Translations under genes and position numbers: made by a program
Assembly (NCBI RefSeq): GCF_001713395.1
Contig: NZ_CP016452.1
Location: 744,001 to 808,000, forward strand
DNA: 64,000 bases
DNA from: Sinorhizobium sp. RAC02
Lineage (GTDB): Bacteria > Pseudomonadota > Alphaproteobacteria > Rhizobiales > Rhizobiaceae
Reading direction: 5' to 3'
Shown here: one piece after another, positions 51,753 to 60,553 of the stretch
Layout of the letters: the number at the start of each line of letters is the position of its first letter
How positions within the stretch are numbered: the first letter of the stretch is position 1
The notes under the pieces: model-generated
What the model was told of the DNA's origin: nothing
The model's database searches: none
What the model saw: only the letters and a program-made list of their open reading frames with translations

Positions 51753-52949
51753 ATGAGATCTGTTGCTGTGGCCGCCTCGGCCGCAATTGCCCTTCTGTTG
51801 CCTGTGACCAGCGTGCGTGCCGAAGAGCCGATCAAGATCGGCTTTGCCATCGCGGAATCCGGCTGGCTCTCGAACTACGACAGCGCGCCCTTCAAGGCGG
51901 CCGTCATGAAGATCGAGGAAATCAACAAGGCTGGCGGCCTGCTGGGGCGCCAGATCGAATATTCCGTCATGGACACCAAGACGGAGCAGGCGCGTGCCGC
52001 ATCCGTCGGCGCGCAGCTCGTTGATGGTGGCGTCGACATGCTGGTCGTATCCTGCGACTACGATTTCGGTGCGCCAGCGGCTCTAGCCGCCAAGCAGGCG
52101 GGGAAAATAGCCTTCAGCCTTTGCGCGGCGGATCCGAAGATGGGCGTTCAGGGCGTTGGTCCGCTGACCTTCACCGCCAACAGCGCGGCACAATCGGAAG
52201 GCATCGCGATTGCCGAATATGCTCAGAAGAAGATGAACCTGAAGTCGGTCTACGTGCTCGAAGACCTGACGATCGAATACAACAAGTCGGCCTGCGCCGG
52301 GTTCCGTGCGGCTTGGGCCGCGGGTGGTGGCGAGGAAACGATCCTCGGCAACGACACGTTCAAGAACGACGACCCGTCGATCGCCTCGCAGATCACCCGC
52401 CTCAAGGGGCTCGCAACGCAACCGGAAGCGGTTTTCGTCTGCTCGTTCACGCCGGGCGGGGCTTCCGCCGTGCGCCAGTTGCGCGCCGCTGGCATCGACC
52501 TTCCGATCCTCGCCAACACGGCGATGGTCGACAATTACTGGCTGAACGCCGTGCCGGGCCTGAAAGACTTCTACCTGCCCGCCTTCATGTCGCTTTACGG
52601 CGATGATCCGCGCCCGGAAATGAACAAATTCCTCGAAAGCCACAAGGCGCGTTACGGCGAGCCGCCGGTCTCTTCCTACTCGGTTCTCGGCTATAGCCTC
52701 ATCGAGCAGTGGGCCTATGCCGTCGATCAAGCGAAGACGACGGAATCCGAAGCGGTGGTTGGCGTCATGAACACCTTCAAGGACCAGCCGTTCACCGCCG
52801 GCCCGACGTCGTTTACCGATCAGCTGCATATCCAGGTCGACCGTCCCTGGCTTATCATGAAGGTCGAGAACGACTCCTTCCGTGCTGTCGAGGTCTACCG
52901 GAACTCGTTCAAGCCGGACATGAAGCTCCTGTTCCGCGTCGGGCAGTAA
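51753..52949 (+). CDS. livK: Branched-chain-type ABC transporter substrate-binding protein
   Basis: This 398-residue periplasmic binding protein of the Peripla_BP_6 family has a signal peptide (residues 1-24, ending SVRAE) and then IKIGFAIAESGWLSNYD and INKAGGLLGRQIE, family hallmarks. Such systems import amino acids, amides and lactam- or urea-like compounds. The ATG at 51753 has AAGGGGAA upstream. A hairpin follows before livG. Confidence 0.9.
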   Translation: MRSVAVAASAAIALLLPVTSVRAEEPIKIGFAIAESGWLSNYDSAPFKAAVMKIEEINKAGGLLGRQIEYSVMDTKTEQARAASVGAQLVDGGVDMLVVSCDYDFGAPAALAAKQAGKIAFSLCAADPKMGVQGVGPLTFTANSAAQSEGIAIAEYAQKKMNLKSVYVLEDLTIEYNKSACAGFRAAWAAGGGEETILGNDTFKNDDPSIASQITRLKGLATQPEAVFVCSFTPGGASAVRQLRAAGIDLPILANTAMVDNYWLNAVPGLKDFYLPAFMSLYGDDPRPEMNKFLESHKARYGEPPVSSYSVLGYSLIEQWAYAVDQAKTTESEAVVGVMNTFKDQPFTAGPTSFTDQLHIQVDRPWLIMKVENDSFRAVEVYRNSFKPDMKLLFRVGQ

Positions 52950-52960
52950 CCGGCAGCGAT

Positions 52961-52990
52961 CCGCCGGCCGCATGGCGGTGCGGCTGGCGG
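52961..52990 (+). terminator. Hairpin after livK
   Basis: CCGCCGGCCGCA (52961-52972) and TGCGGCTGGCGG (52979-52990) form a 12-base-pair stem with one G-U pair and a 6-base loop, 11 bases after the livK stop. An A-rich rather than T-rich stretch follows, so it may adjust the ratio of binding protein to membrane components. Confidence 0.55.
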
Positions 52991-53043
52991 AACCAATCTC
53001 CTGAAAAATTTACCGTCGAGCTTACGAATAGGTCTCGTCCGAT

Positions 53044-53814
53044 ATGTCACGTCCATTGAAAAGATCGGCTCCGAAGGAGCGGCTTGAAGCCCGCGGTGTT
53101 GCCGTCGCCTTTGGCGGTATCCGGGCGCTCAGCGGTGTCGACCTCGAACTCCGGCGCGGCGAAGTTCTCGGCCTTATCGGTCCGAACGGCGCCGGCAAGA
53201 CGACCATGGTCAATGTGCTGAGCGGCTTCCAGCGACCGACCAGCGGCAGCATCCAGCTTGACGGCGTCGATGTTTCGAAACTGACGGCCCGCAAGATCGC
53301 CCAGGCCGGTGTCGGTCGCAGTTTCCAGGCGGCGCGCCTCTTCCGGGCGATGACGATGGAGCAGAACCTCTCCGTCGCGGCCATCGGCAGCGGGCTTTCG
53401 CTGAGGGCCGCCCGGGAGCGGGCGCTTGATATCCTTGACTGGATGGGCCTAGCCAAAAAGGCCGATCACCGCTGCGACAGCCTTTCCTATGGCGATGAGC
53501 GGCGCGTCAGCATTGCCCGGGCGCTTGCCTTGCAGCCGTCCTTCGCGCTGCTCGATGAGCCCGCCTCCGGCATGAACGATGCTGAATGTGAGGCACTGAT
53601 GGAAATCATCGCCGAGCTGCCGGCCCGCTTCGGCTGCGGCGTACTGCTGATCGAACACAATATGAAGGTGATCATGGGGGTGTGCCAACGCATCCATGTG
53701 CTCGATGGCGGGCAGAGCCTCGCCGAGGGCTCACCACAGGATATCCAGATGAATCCCGCCGTCCGCCGCGCCTATCTGGGCGAAAAGGCGGGCGACAGCA
53801 CCCTCGCGATCTAG
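53044..53814 (+). CDS. livG: Branched-chain-type ABC transporter ATP-binding protein LivG
   Basis: This 256-residue LivG-type ATPase has Walker A GPNGAGKTT, the LivG-type GVGRSFQAARLFRAMT segment, signature LSYGDERR and Walker B FALLDEPASGM. The following segment has LLIEHNMK with the switch histidine. Ten bases separate it from livH. Confidence 0.9.
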   Translation: MSRPLKRSAPKERLEARGVAVAFGGIRALSGVDLELRRGEVLGLIGPNGAGKTTMVNVLSGFQRPTSGSIQLDGVDVSKLTARKIAQAGVGRSFQAARLFRAMTMEQNLSVAAIGSGLSLRAARERALDILDWMGLAKKADHRCDSLSYGDERRVSIARALALQPSFALLDEPASGMNDAECEALMEIIAELPARFGCGVLLIEHNMKVIMGVCQRIHVLDGGQSLAEGSPQDIQMNPAVRRAYLGEKAGDSTLAI

Positions 53815-53824
53815 GACCGACGCC

Positions 53825-54739
53825 ATGGCCAACATCGTTCAAGTTCTCGTCGATGCGATTGCGCTGGGCAGCCTTTATGCTCTTGTCGCACTGGCGATCG
53901 GCCTCGTCTTCGGCGTCATGCGGCTCGTCAATTTCGCGCAGGCCGACTACATCACCATTGGCGCCTATGCGCTGGTGGTGCCGACCGCGAGTGTCACGCC
54001 ACCGCTGTTGCTCGGTGCGTTGCCGTCTGCGTTGATGATCGGTGGCGTGCTCGTCGTCGTGATGGCTCTGGCGCTTCTGACCGAGCGTGTTGCGTTCCGG
54101 CCGTTGCGCAATTCCAACCCGTCGACCCTGCTCATCTCCTCCTTCGCCGTCAGCTATTTCCTGCAGAACCTCGTCATGCTCGTCCATACCGGCCGGCCGA
54201 AATCGGTCGGCATCGGACAGGGCCTTGCCAATGCGGTGGAGATCGGCGGCGTGCGTGTTCCCGGCATTCAGCTCCTGACCATGGTCGTCACTGCCGGACT
54301 GCTCGTTGCGCTCGTGCTCTTCCTCAAGAAGACGCCGCTCGGCATCCAGATGCGGGCGGCGGCGGAAAACTTCCAGATGGCCCGCCTGCTCGGCATGCCG
54401 GCAAATCGGGTGATCGCGCTCGCCTTCGCCATCTCCGGCCTGCTCGGCGGTGCGGTCTCGCTGCTCTTGACGATCCAGACAGGCACGCTCGATCTGCGCA
54501 TGGGCCTGATGCCTGTCGTCTACGCTTTCTTCGCCACCGTCATCGGCGGCATGGGCTCGCTGCCGGGCGCTGCACTCGGCGGGTTCCTCGTCGGTGTCGT
54601 AAGCGTGCTCCTGCAAACCTACCTGCCGGCCGATCTGCGCCCCTTCCGCGACGCCGGCGTGTTCATGATGGTCATCCTGATCCTCCTCGTGCGCCCGCAG
54701 GGCCTGATCGTCACCAGCGCCGCGAAGGAGCGCGTATAA
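53825..54739 (+). CDS. livH: Branched-chain-type ABC transporter permease LivH
   Basis: This 304-residue inner-membrane permease of the LivH type has about eight hydrophobic segments and the typical GSLYALVALAIGLVFGVMRL and NFAQADYITIGAY stretches near its N-terminus, and the IRPQGL-like end (VRPQGLIVT). Its stop overlaps the livM ATG by one base. Confidence 0.9.
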   Translation: MANIVQVLVDAIALGSLYALVALAIGLVFGVMRLVNFAQADYITIGAYALVVPTASVTPPLLLGALPSALMIGGVLVVVMALALLTERVAFRPLRNSNPSTLLISSFAVSYFLQNLVMLVHTGRPKSVGIGQGLANAVEIGGVRVPGIQLLTMVVTAGLLVALVLFLKKTPLGIQMRAAAENFQMARLLGMPANRVIALAFAISGLLGGAVSLLLTIQTGTLDLRMGLMPVVYAFFATVIGGMGSLPGAALGGFLVGVVSVLLQTYLPADLRPFRDAGVFMMVILILLVRPQGLIVTSAAKERV

Positions 54740-55797
54740 TGAAGAGCGATACCATGTCCTTCGCAACGATCGGCCGTTTCTGGTTTCCGGTGCTGGCGCT
54801 GATTGTGCCGCTTGCGCTCATCGTCATGGTGACGGGCGAGTTCGGCGGCCTGTCCATCCAGCGCACCGTCATTGAAATGCTGATCAGCATCGTCATCGTC
54901 GTCGGGCTTTACGTCTTTGTTGGTAACTCCGGCATCATTTCCTTCGGCCACGCAACTTTCATGGCGATTGCCGCTTACGCCTCGGCTTGGCAGACCTGCT
55001 GCGAGATGCTGAAGCCGATCACCATGTCCGGCCTGCCGCCCTTCCTGCGCGACCAGAGCATCCCGCTGCTGCCGTCGGCCGTGGTCTCGGTGCTGCTCGC
55101 GGGTGCCGCCGCTTTCTTCACTGGCCTCGTCATCATGCGGCTCACCGGTCTGGCGGCCTCGATTTCCACGCTTGCTGTGCTGTTCATCCTGAACGTCGTC
55201 TATTCCAACTGGGATAGTGTCACGATGGGCTCCGCCTCGATCGTCGGCCTGCCGACCTATGTGACGGCCTGGCTGGCGCTCGGCTGCGCCGTCGTCGCCA
55301 TCGTCGTCGCCTATCTCTACCAGGTCTCCGCCTTCGGCCTGGCGATCCGGGCGACGCGCGAAGACGAGGTGGCGGCCGCCGCGTCGGGCATCTCGCTCTA
55401 TTGGTCGCGGCTCATCGCCTTCACGCTCTCGGGCTTTATGGTTGGTCTCGGCGGCGTCCTCCAGGCGCACTACCTTGGCACGGTGTCGATAAATAGCTTC
55501 TTCCTCAGCTTCACCTTCCTCGCACTCGCCATGCTCATCGTCGGCGGCATGGGTAGCCTTGCAGGCGCGGTCACCGGCGTCGTCGTCATCACGGCGATGG
55601 TCGATGTCTTCCGCCGGCTCGAAGCCGGAATTTCGATCGGTGGGGAGCAATGGTCGCTGCCGGCGGGTACGCAGGAGCTTATCATCGCGGCCTTTATGCT
55701 GTTGATACTGGCCTTCCGCAAAGACGGAATCATGGCAGGGCGAGAAATAGGCCTGCCGGAGCAGGCACAGCGCGAGAAAGGGCTCATCAATGGCTAA
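54739..55797 (+). CDS. livM: Branched-chain-type ABC transporter permease LivM
   Basis: This 352-residue permease of the LivM type has eight to ten hydrophobic segments, including GNSGIISFGHATFMAIAAYA, and the coupling motif AIRATREDEVAAAASGIS. It overlaps the downstream regulator gene by eight bases, so transporter and regulator are co-transcribed. Confidence 0.9.
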   Translation: MKSDTMSFATIGRFWFPVLALIVPLALIVMVTGEFGGLSIQRTVIEMLISIVIVVGLYVFVGNSGIISFGHATFMAIAAYASAWQTCCEMLKPITMSGLPPFLRDQSIPLLPSAVVSVLLAGAAAFFTGLVIMRLTGLAASISTLAVLFILNVVYSNWDSVTMGSASIVGLPTYVTAWLALGCAVVAIVVAYLYQVSAFGLAIRATREDEVAAAASGISLYWSRLIAFTLSGFMVGLGGVLQAHYLGTVSINSFFLSFTFLALAMLIVGGMGSLAGAVTGVVVITAMVDVFRRLEAGISIGGEQWSLPAGTQELIIAAFMLLILAFRKDGIMAGREIGLPEQAQREKGLING

Positions 55798-56494
55798 CAA
55801 TCTACTCTTCAATACCGACGAGCCGGTCGGCATTATCGACCACCGGATGCTCTCCGACCAGGTTTCGACTTTTCTTGTGCGGGAACTGATCTTCGGTCGG
55901 CTCCAGCCCGGTCAGCGTATCAACGAGGCGGAACTCGCCCGCCAGCTCGGTATCAGCCGCAATCCCATCCGTGAGGCGATCCGCCGGCTGGAGGAGCGCG
56001 GACTGCTCGTCGCGGTTCCCCGCAAGGGCACCTTCGTTCGCACCTTTCTGCACAGCGATATCGATGAGATTTTTTCGTTTCGCGTCGTGGTCGAGCGCTT
56101 TGCCGTCGAGCAGGCGCTGCCGCAGATGACCGATGCCGATATCGAGCGCATTGCCGGCTTCGTCGATGCGATGGTCGCGGCCGCCAATGCCAATGACGAA
56201 ATCGCGCTGGTCGAAAACGACCTCGCCTTCCACCTCGAAATCTGCCGGCTCTCGAAGAACCGCCAGACGTTGCACGCCTTCACCAACATCCAGGCGGAAG
56301 TGCAGATGCTCATCACCATGGCCGAGCGCCAGTTCGAGAGCCAGATGGCGGCGGCCGTCGATCACTGGCCGGTCGTCGAGGCGCTGCGCACCCGCAACCC
56401 CGAAAAGGCGATGGACGCCATCCGCGATCACATCCGCGATTCCTGGCGCCATCTGCTTGAAGCTTACGAGCGGGAAAAACCCCGTTCGTCCTGA
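55790..56494 (+). CDS. GntR/FCD-family transcriptional regulator
   Basis: This 234-residue FadR-type regulator has one winged helix (residues 20-85, LGISRNPIREAIRRLEERG) and an FCD effector domain (about 95-225, with the metal/ligand segment NDLAFHLEICRLS). It lies inside the operon between livM and hyuA, which suggests feedback control by the substrate or an intermediate. Confidence 0.92.
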   Translation: MANNLLFNTDEPVGIIDHRMLSDQVSTFLVRELIFGRLQPGQRINEAELARQLGISRNPIREAIRRLEERGLLVAVPRKGTFVRTFLHSDIDEIFSFRVVVERFAVEQALPQMTDADIERIAGFVDAMVAAANANDEIALVENDLAFHLEICRLSKNRQTLHAFTNIQAEVQMLITMAERQFESQMAAAVDHWPVVEALRTRNPEKAMDAIRDHIRDSWRHLLEAYEREKPRSS

Positions 56495-56520
56495 TCCTAT
56501 CCATGAGAAAAGAGGGAACA

Positions 56521-58551
56521 ATGCCTGACAGAAAAATCATCGGCATCGACATTGGGGGAACGTTCACCGACTTCGTTTCCTACGATGCGGCGACCGGCAC
56601 CATCGAGAACTGGAAGAACCTCACGACGCCCTCCGAACCGATCGAAGGTGTGCTCCAGGGGCTCGGACAGGTGGACGATGTCGCAAGCGTTGACAAGATT
56701 CGTCTCGGCACGACGATCGCGACCAATGCACTCCTGACGCGCCGCGGCGCCAAGGTCGCCTATGTCACGACATCAGGTTTTCGCGATGTTCCCTTCATCC
56801 AGCGCGGCGACCGCCGCAGCCACTACGACATTACCTGGATCAAGACCAAGCCGCTGATGAAGCGCGCCGACACCTATGAGATCGGCGGGCGTTTCAGCGC
56901 CAAGGGCGAGCTTGTTACGGCGCTCGACGAAACGGCCGTGCGCGAGGTTGCCGCAACGATCAGGGCCGACGGCACGATCGAGGCGATCGCGGTGTGCACG
57001 CTGTTCTCCTATATCGACCCGAGCCATGAGCAGCGCATCCGAGATATCCTTGCGGAAGAACTGCCCGGCATGCCGATCTCGATTTCCTACGAGGTGCTGC
57101 CGAAGTGGAAGGAATACGACCGCGCCTCCACAACCATCGCTGACGCCTACCTGAAGCCCATCGTCTCCGACAATTTCCACCGCATGCAGAAGCGTCTCGA
57201 CGCCATCGGCATCGGCGACCGGATCGGCGTGATCAAGTCGAACGGCGGTGAATCGACCTTGAAGGGCGCTGCCGAAGCGCCCGTGCAAATGACGCTCTCC
57301 GGCCCGACCGGCGCGGTCGTCGCCACCCGCATTCTTTCTGAACTGACCGGCATCAAGAACCTCGTCACCTTCGACATGGGCGGCACCTCGACCGATTGCT
57401 CGACCGTCGTCGACGGCATGGAGCATGTGACGACCAGCTTCGAAATCGAATGGGGCCTGCCGATCCAGATCCCGATGATCGACATCCACACGATCGGCGC
57501 CGGCGGCGGCTCGATTGCCTGGATCGACAAGGGTGGCATGCTGCGCATGGGCCCGCAATCGGCCGGTGCGGCGCCGGGACCGGCATGCTACGGCCGCGGC
57601 GGCGAGAATGCCACCGTGACGGACGCGAACGTCGTGCTCGGTCGCATCAATCCCGATTACTTCCTCGGCGGCAAGATGAAGCTCGATGCCGAGGCGGCGC
57701 ATCGTGCGGTCAAGAAGATCGCCGACCAGCTTGGCCTCGAGGTCGATGCGGCGGCCTTCGCGATGGTGCAGATCGCCAACAACAACATGCTGGGCGCACT
57801 GCGTGCCGTCCTCCTCCAGCGCGGCCTCGATCCGCGCGACTTCTCGCTCGTCGCCTCGGGCGGCGCGGGTCCGGTGCATATCTGCGACCTGATGGATATC
57901 TCGGGCATTCCGCACGGCATCGTGCCGAATTATCCCGGCCAGTTCTCCGCCTTCGGCTTCATCATGACCGATGCCCGTGTGGACCGGCACCGCACCGTGC
58001 AGCAGATCTCGAAATACTTTGATGGTGCGCGTGCCACGGCGGCGATGACGGAACTGGTGGATGGCGCCATCGCCGAGCTGGTCTCGCAGGGCTACCAGCA
58101 GAAGGTGGATATCTACCGCTCGATCGAAGCCCGCTACTTCGGCCAGAACCACGAGCTGGAACTGAGCTTCCCCGCCAACCAGTTCACCGAGGAAACTATC
58201 GCAAGCCTTTGGGAGCGTTTCCACGAGGAGCACCAGAACCGCTTCGGCTTCTCCATTCCCGGCGAGACCATCGAGACGGTCAATCTCAAGGTCGTGGCCG
58301 TTGCCGTTTCGGAAAAGCCGCAGATGCGGGAGCTCGAAAAGGGCGAGGGCACGCCTGCCTCCTCCGGCAGCCGCAAGGTGCGCTTCGAGGACGGCTGGCA
58401 CGACGTCAAGACCTATGATCGCGGCACCTTCAAGCAGGGTCAGACCGTCGCCGGTCCCGCCATTGTCGAGGAAAGCGCTTCCGTCACCATTCTCCAGCCG
58501 AAACAGACGCTTCGCGTCGACCGTCTCGGCAATCTGATCATTTCGGCCTGA
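56521..58551 (+). CDS. hyuA: Hydantoinase A/oxoprolinase family protein (second set), possible lactamase subunit
   Basis: This 676-residue HyuA-type subunit has the ATP-binding motif GIDIGGTFTDFV at residues 8-19, FDMGGTSTDC near 289 and GAGGGSIAWID near 330. With the next gene it would form an ATP-dependent ring-opening amidohydrolase. Aminotransferase and semialdehyde dehydrogenase genes follow, so the substrate may be a lactam that opens to an omega-amino acid, such as 2-pyrrolidinone or delta-valerolactam. An ATG at 56503 is possible, but a purine-rich site precedes 56521. Confidence 0.88.
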   Translation: MPDRKIIGIDIGGTFTDFVSYDAATGTIENWKNLTTPSEPIEGVLQGLGQVDDVASVDKIRLGTTIATNALLTRRGAKVAYVTTSGFRDVPFIQRGDRRSHYDITWIKTKPLMKRADTYEIGGRFSAKGELVTALDETAVREVAATIRADGTIEAIAVCTLFSYIDPSHEQRIRDILAEELPGMPISISYEVLPKWKEYDRASTTIADAYLKPIVSDNFHRMQKRLDAIGIGDRIGVIKSNGGESTLKGAAEAPVQMTLSGPTGAVVATRILSELTGIKNLVTFDMGGTSTDCSTVVDGMEHVTTSFEIEWGLPIQIPMIDIHTIGAGGGSIAWIDKGGMLRMGPQSAGAAPGPACYGRGGENATVTDANVVLGRINPDYFLGGKMKLDAEAAHRAVKKIADQLGLEVDAAAFAMVQIANNNMLGALRAVLLQRGLDPRDFSLVASGGAGPVHICDLMDISGIPHGIVPNYPGQFSAFGFIMTDARVDRHRTVQQISKYFDGARATAAMTELVDGAIAELVSQGYQQKVDIYRSIEARYFGQNHELELSFPANQFTEETIASLWERFHEEHQNRFGFSIPGETIETVNLKVVAVAVSEKPQMRELEKGEGTPASSGSRKVRFEDGWHDVKTYDRGTFKQGQTVAGPAIVEESASVTILQPKQTLRVDRLGNLIISA

Positions 58552-58562
58552 GGAGTACCGTC

Positions 58563-60260
58563 ATGGACTTCGTTACGATGAACATCCTGGAATCCAGCAT
58601 GGTCTCTCTCTGCAAGGAGATGGGGATCGTGCTGATGAAGACGTCCTATTCGACGATCTTCAACGAGGCGCTCGACTTCACCTGCGGCCTCGCAGACATG
58701 AACGGCGACATGATCGCCGTCGCCGACTATTGCCCGGCGCAGATCGGCGGCATGCCGCTGCTCGTCAAGTCGTGCCTGAAGGAAATCCCGATCGACGAGA
58801 TCGAGGAGGGCGACGTCATCCTGCACAATGACCCCTACCGCGGTGGTCTGCACACGCCGGAGCACACCTTCTTCAAGCCGATCTTCGTCGATGGCGAGAT
58901 CATGGGGTTTGCGGTGGCGATCGGCCATATCGCGGAAGTCGGCGGCATGGCGCCGGGCGGCTTCTGCGGTGAGGCGACGGAAATCTTCCAGGAGGGGCTT
59001 CGCATTCCGCCGGTGAAGATCAAGAAGCGCGGCCAAGACAATATCGAGGTTTGGAAGCTGCTTCTCGCCAATGTGCGCACCCCACGAGTCAACTATGGCG
59101 ACCTTCGCGCCCTCATCGCCGCTGTCGATCTCGGCGAAAAGCAGATGACGCAGATCTACAAGAAATACGGCAAGGAGAAGATCAAGGAGACCGTCAACGA
59201 TCTGCTGCTCTATTCGGAACGCCGCATGCGCGCCGAACTGGAATTGATCCCGGACGGCATTTACGCCTTCTCCGATACGATCGAGAGCGACGGCATCGAT
59301 GCCGAGCGCACCTACACGGTCGCCGTGGAAGTGCACAAGCGCGGCGGCGAGATCATCGTCGATTACCACGGCTCCTCGCCGCAGGCTTCCGGCCCAATCA
59401 ACGCGACGCTCGGCGTTGCCACCTCGGCCGCCTACAATGCCGTGCTGCACATGACGGACCCGACGATCCCGCGCAATTCCGGCTGCTTCCGGCCGATCCG
59501 CGTGATGGCGCCGCCCGGCACCATCGTCAACGTGGATTTCCCGGCACCGGAAGTCGGCGGCAACACCGAAACCCATCCGCGTATCGTCGGTACTATCCTT
59601 GGCGCCATGGCGCCAGCCATTCCGAACCGCGTCATGGCGGCGGAAGGGGCGACACACTGCAACTTCGTCTTCGGTGGCGTCGATGCGGATACCGGCGAAT
59701 ATTTCGCCTGCTACGACCTCGAAGCCGTCGGCTGGGGCGGCCGCGCCTTTGCCGATGGCAATGACGGCGTCGACTCGATCAACGGCAATTGCCGTATCAC
59801 GCCGGTGGAAGTCTACGAGACGCGCTTCCCCTGGCGTATCGAAAGCCTCGCCTTCAACGTCGATGCCGGCGGTGCCGGCGAATTCCGTGGCGGGGTGGGA
59901 TATTCCAAGCAGATGCTGTGCCTCAACGACGAGATCATCTGCTCGCAGATGACCGACCGCCACCTGCTCGCCCCCTGGGGTCTGAACGGCGGCACGGAAG
60001 GCGGCGTCGGCGCGACGCTGGTCATGAAGAACGGCCGCGAGGACTGGCAGACGATGCGCGAAGCCTATGGCAAGGCCTCGACCAGCCGCTATTCCAACGT
60101 CTCGATCCGCCGCGGCGACCGTGTGCGGCTCGTCACTCCCGGCGGCGGCGGCTACGGCGAACCGGCAAAGCGCGACCCGGCAGCGGTCGCGGAGGATGTC
60201 CGCGAGGGCTACGTCTCCAAGGCGGCCGCCCAGAAACACTACGGCTACCAGGAGGCCTGA
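58563..60260 (+). CDS. hyuB: Hydantoinase B/oxoprolinase family protein (second set), possible lactamase subunit
   Basis: This 565-residue HyuB partner contains MVSLCKEMGIVLMKTSYSTI near the N-terminus, HNDPYRGGLHTPEHTFFKP, and the C-terminal TPGGGGYGEPAKRDP. It starts 11 bases after hyuA. It is clearly homologous to, but diverged from, the HyuB at 32219, so the two sets probably act on different rings. The small Cys protein follows after four bases. Confidence 0.88.
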   Translation: MDFVTMNILESSMVSLCKEMGIVLMKTSYSTIFNEALDFTCGLADMNGDMIAVADYCPAQIGGMPLLVKSCLKEIPIDEIEEGDVILHNDPYRGGLHTPEHTFFKPIFVDGEIMGFAVAIGHIAEVGGMAPGGFCGEATEIFQEGLRIPPVKIKKRGQDNIEVWKLLLANVRTPRVNYGDLRALIAAVDLGEKQMTQIYKKYGKEKIKETVNDLLLYSERRMRAELELIPDGIYAFSDTIESDGIDAERTYTVAVEVHKRGGEIIVDYHGSSPQASGPINATLGVATSAAYNAVLHMTDPTIPRNSGCFRPIRVMAPPGTIVNVDFPAPEVGGNTETHPRIVGTILGAMAPAIPNRVMAAEGATHCNFVFGGVDADTGEYFACYDLEAVGWGGRAFADGNDGVDSINGNCRITPVEVYETRFPWRIESLAFNVDAGGAGEFRGGVGYSKQMLCLNDEIICSQMTDRHLLAPWGLNGGTEGGVGATLVMKNGREDWQTMREAYGKASTSRYSNVSIRRGDRVRLVTPGGGGYGEPAKRDPAAVAEDVREGYVSKAAAQKHYGYQEA

Positions 60261-60264
60261 GACC

Positions 60265-60456
60265 ATGAAGTTTTCGCTGAACGGGCTTTACATCGAAAGC
60301 TACACCAAATGCGCCAATTGCGGCGTCTTGATCTATGAAGCCTCGGAAGAGGATTCCAGCCGCAAGAAGACGCACGATGGCAGCATCTACTGCTCGCAGG
60401 AATGCGTCGACTGGAAGCTCGAGCGGGATGCCCGCCGCGCTAAGGCGACCGTCTAG
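60265..60456 (+). CDS. Small zinc-ribbon-like protein of the hyuA-hyuB operon
   Basis: This 63-residue protein has CANC at residues 16-19 and CSQEC at 43-47, spaced to bind one metal ion (probably zinc). It starts four bases after the hyuB stop (GGAGG upstream), which suggests a third subunit of the ring-opening enzyme, by analogy with small subunits of some HyuA/HyuB-related carboxylases. I do not recognise a named family. A hairpin follows. Confidence 0.78.
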   Translation: MKFSLNGLYIESYTKCANCGVLIYEASEEDSSRKKTHDGSIYCSQECVDWKLERDARRAKATV

Positions 60457-60467
60457 GAGTTGACGAG

Positions 60468-60496
60468 CCGGTCCCGTCCATCCGGGACGGGGCCGG
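60468..60496 (+). terminator. Hairpin between the small Cys-protein gene and gabT
   Basis: CCGGTCCCGTCC (60468-60479) and GGACGGGGCCGG (60485-60496) form a 12-base-pair stem with one G-U pair and a 5-base loop, 11 bases after the stop. No T-run follows. It could separate expression of the ring-opening enzyme from gabT-gabD. Confidence 0.55.
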
Positions 60497-60553
60497 CCAT
60501 CTTGAAGCGCCGCGATAGCGCCGCACCATAACAAACTGTCCAAGGAGACATCC

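Noticed and set aside
58440..60266. 608-codon minus-strand open frame antisense to hyuB
   Set aside because: The sense gene is a clear HyuB; the antisense frame is a shadow.
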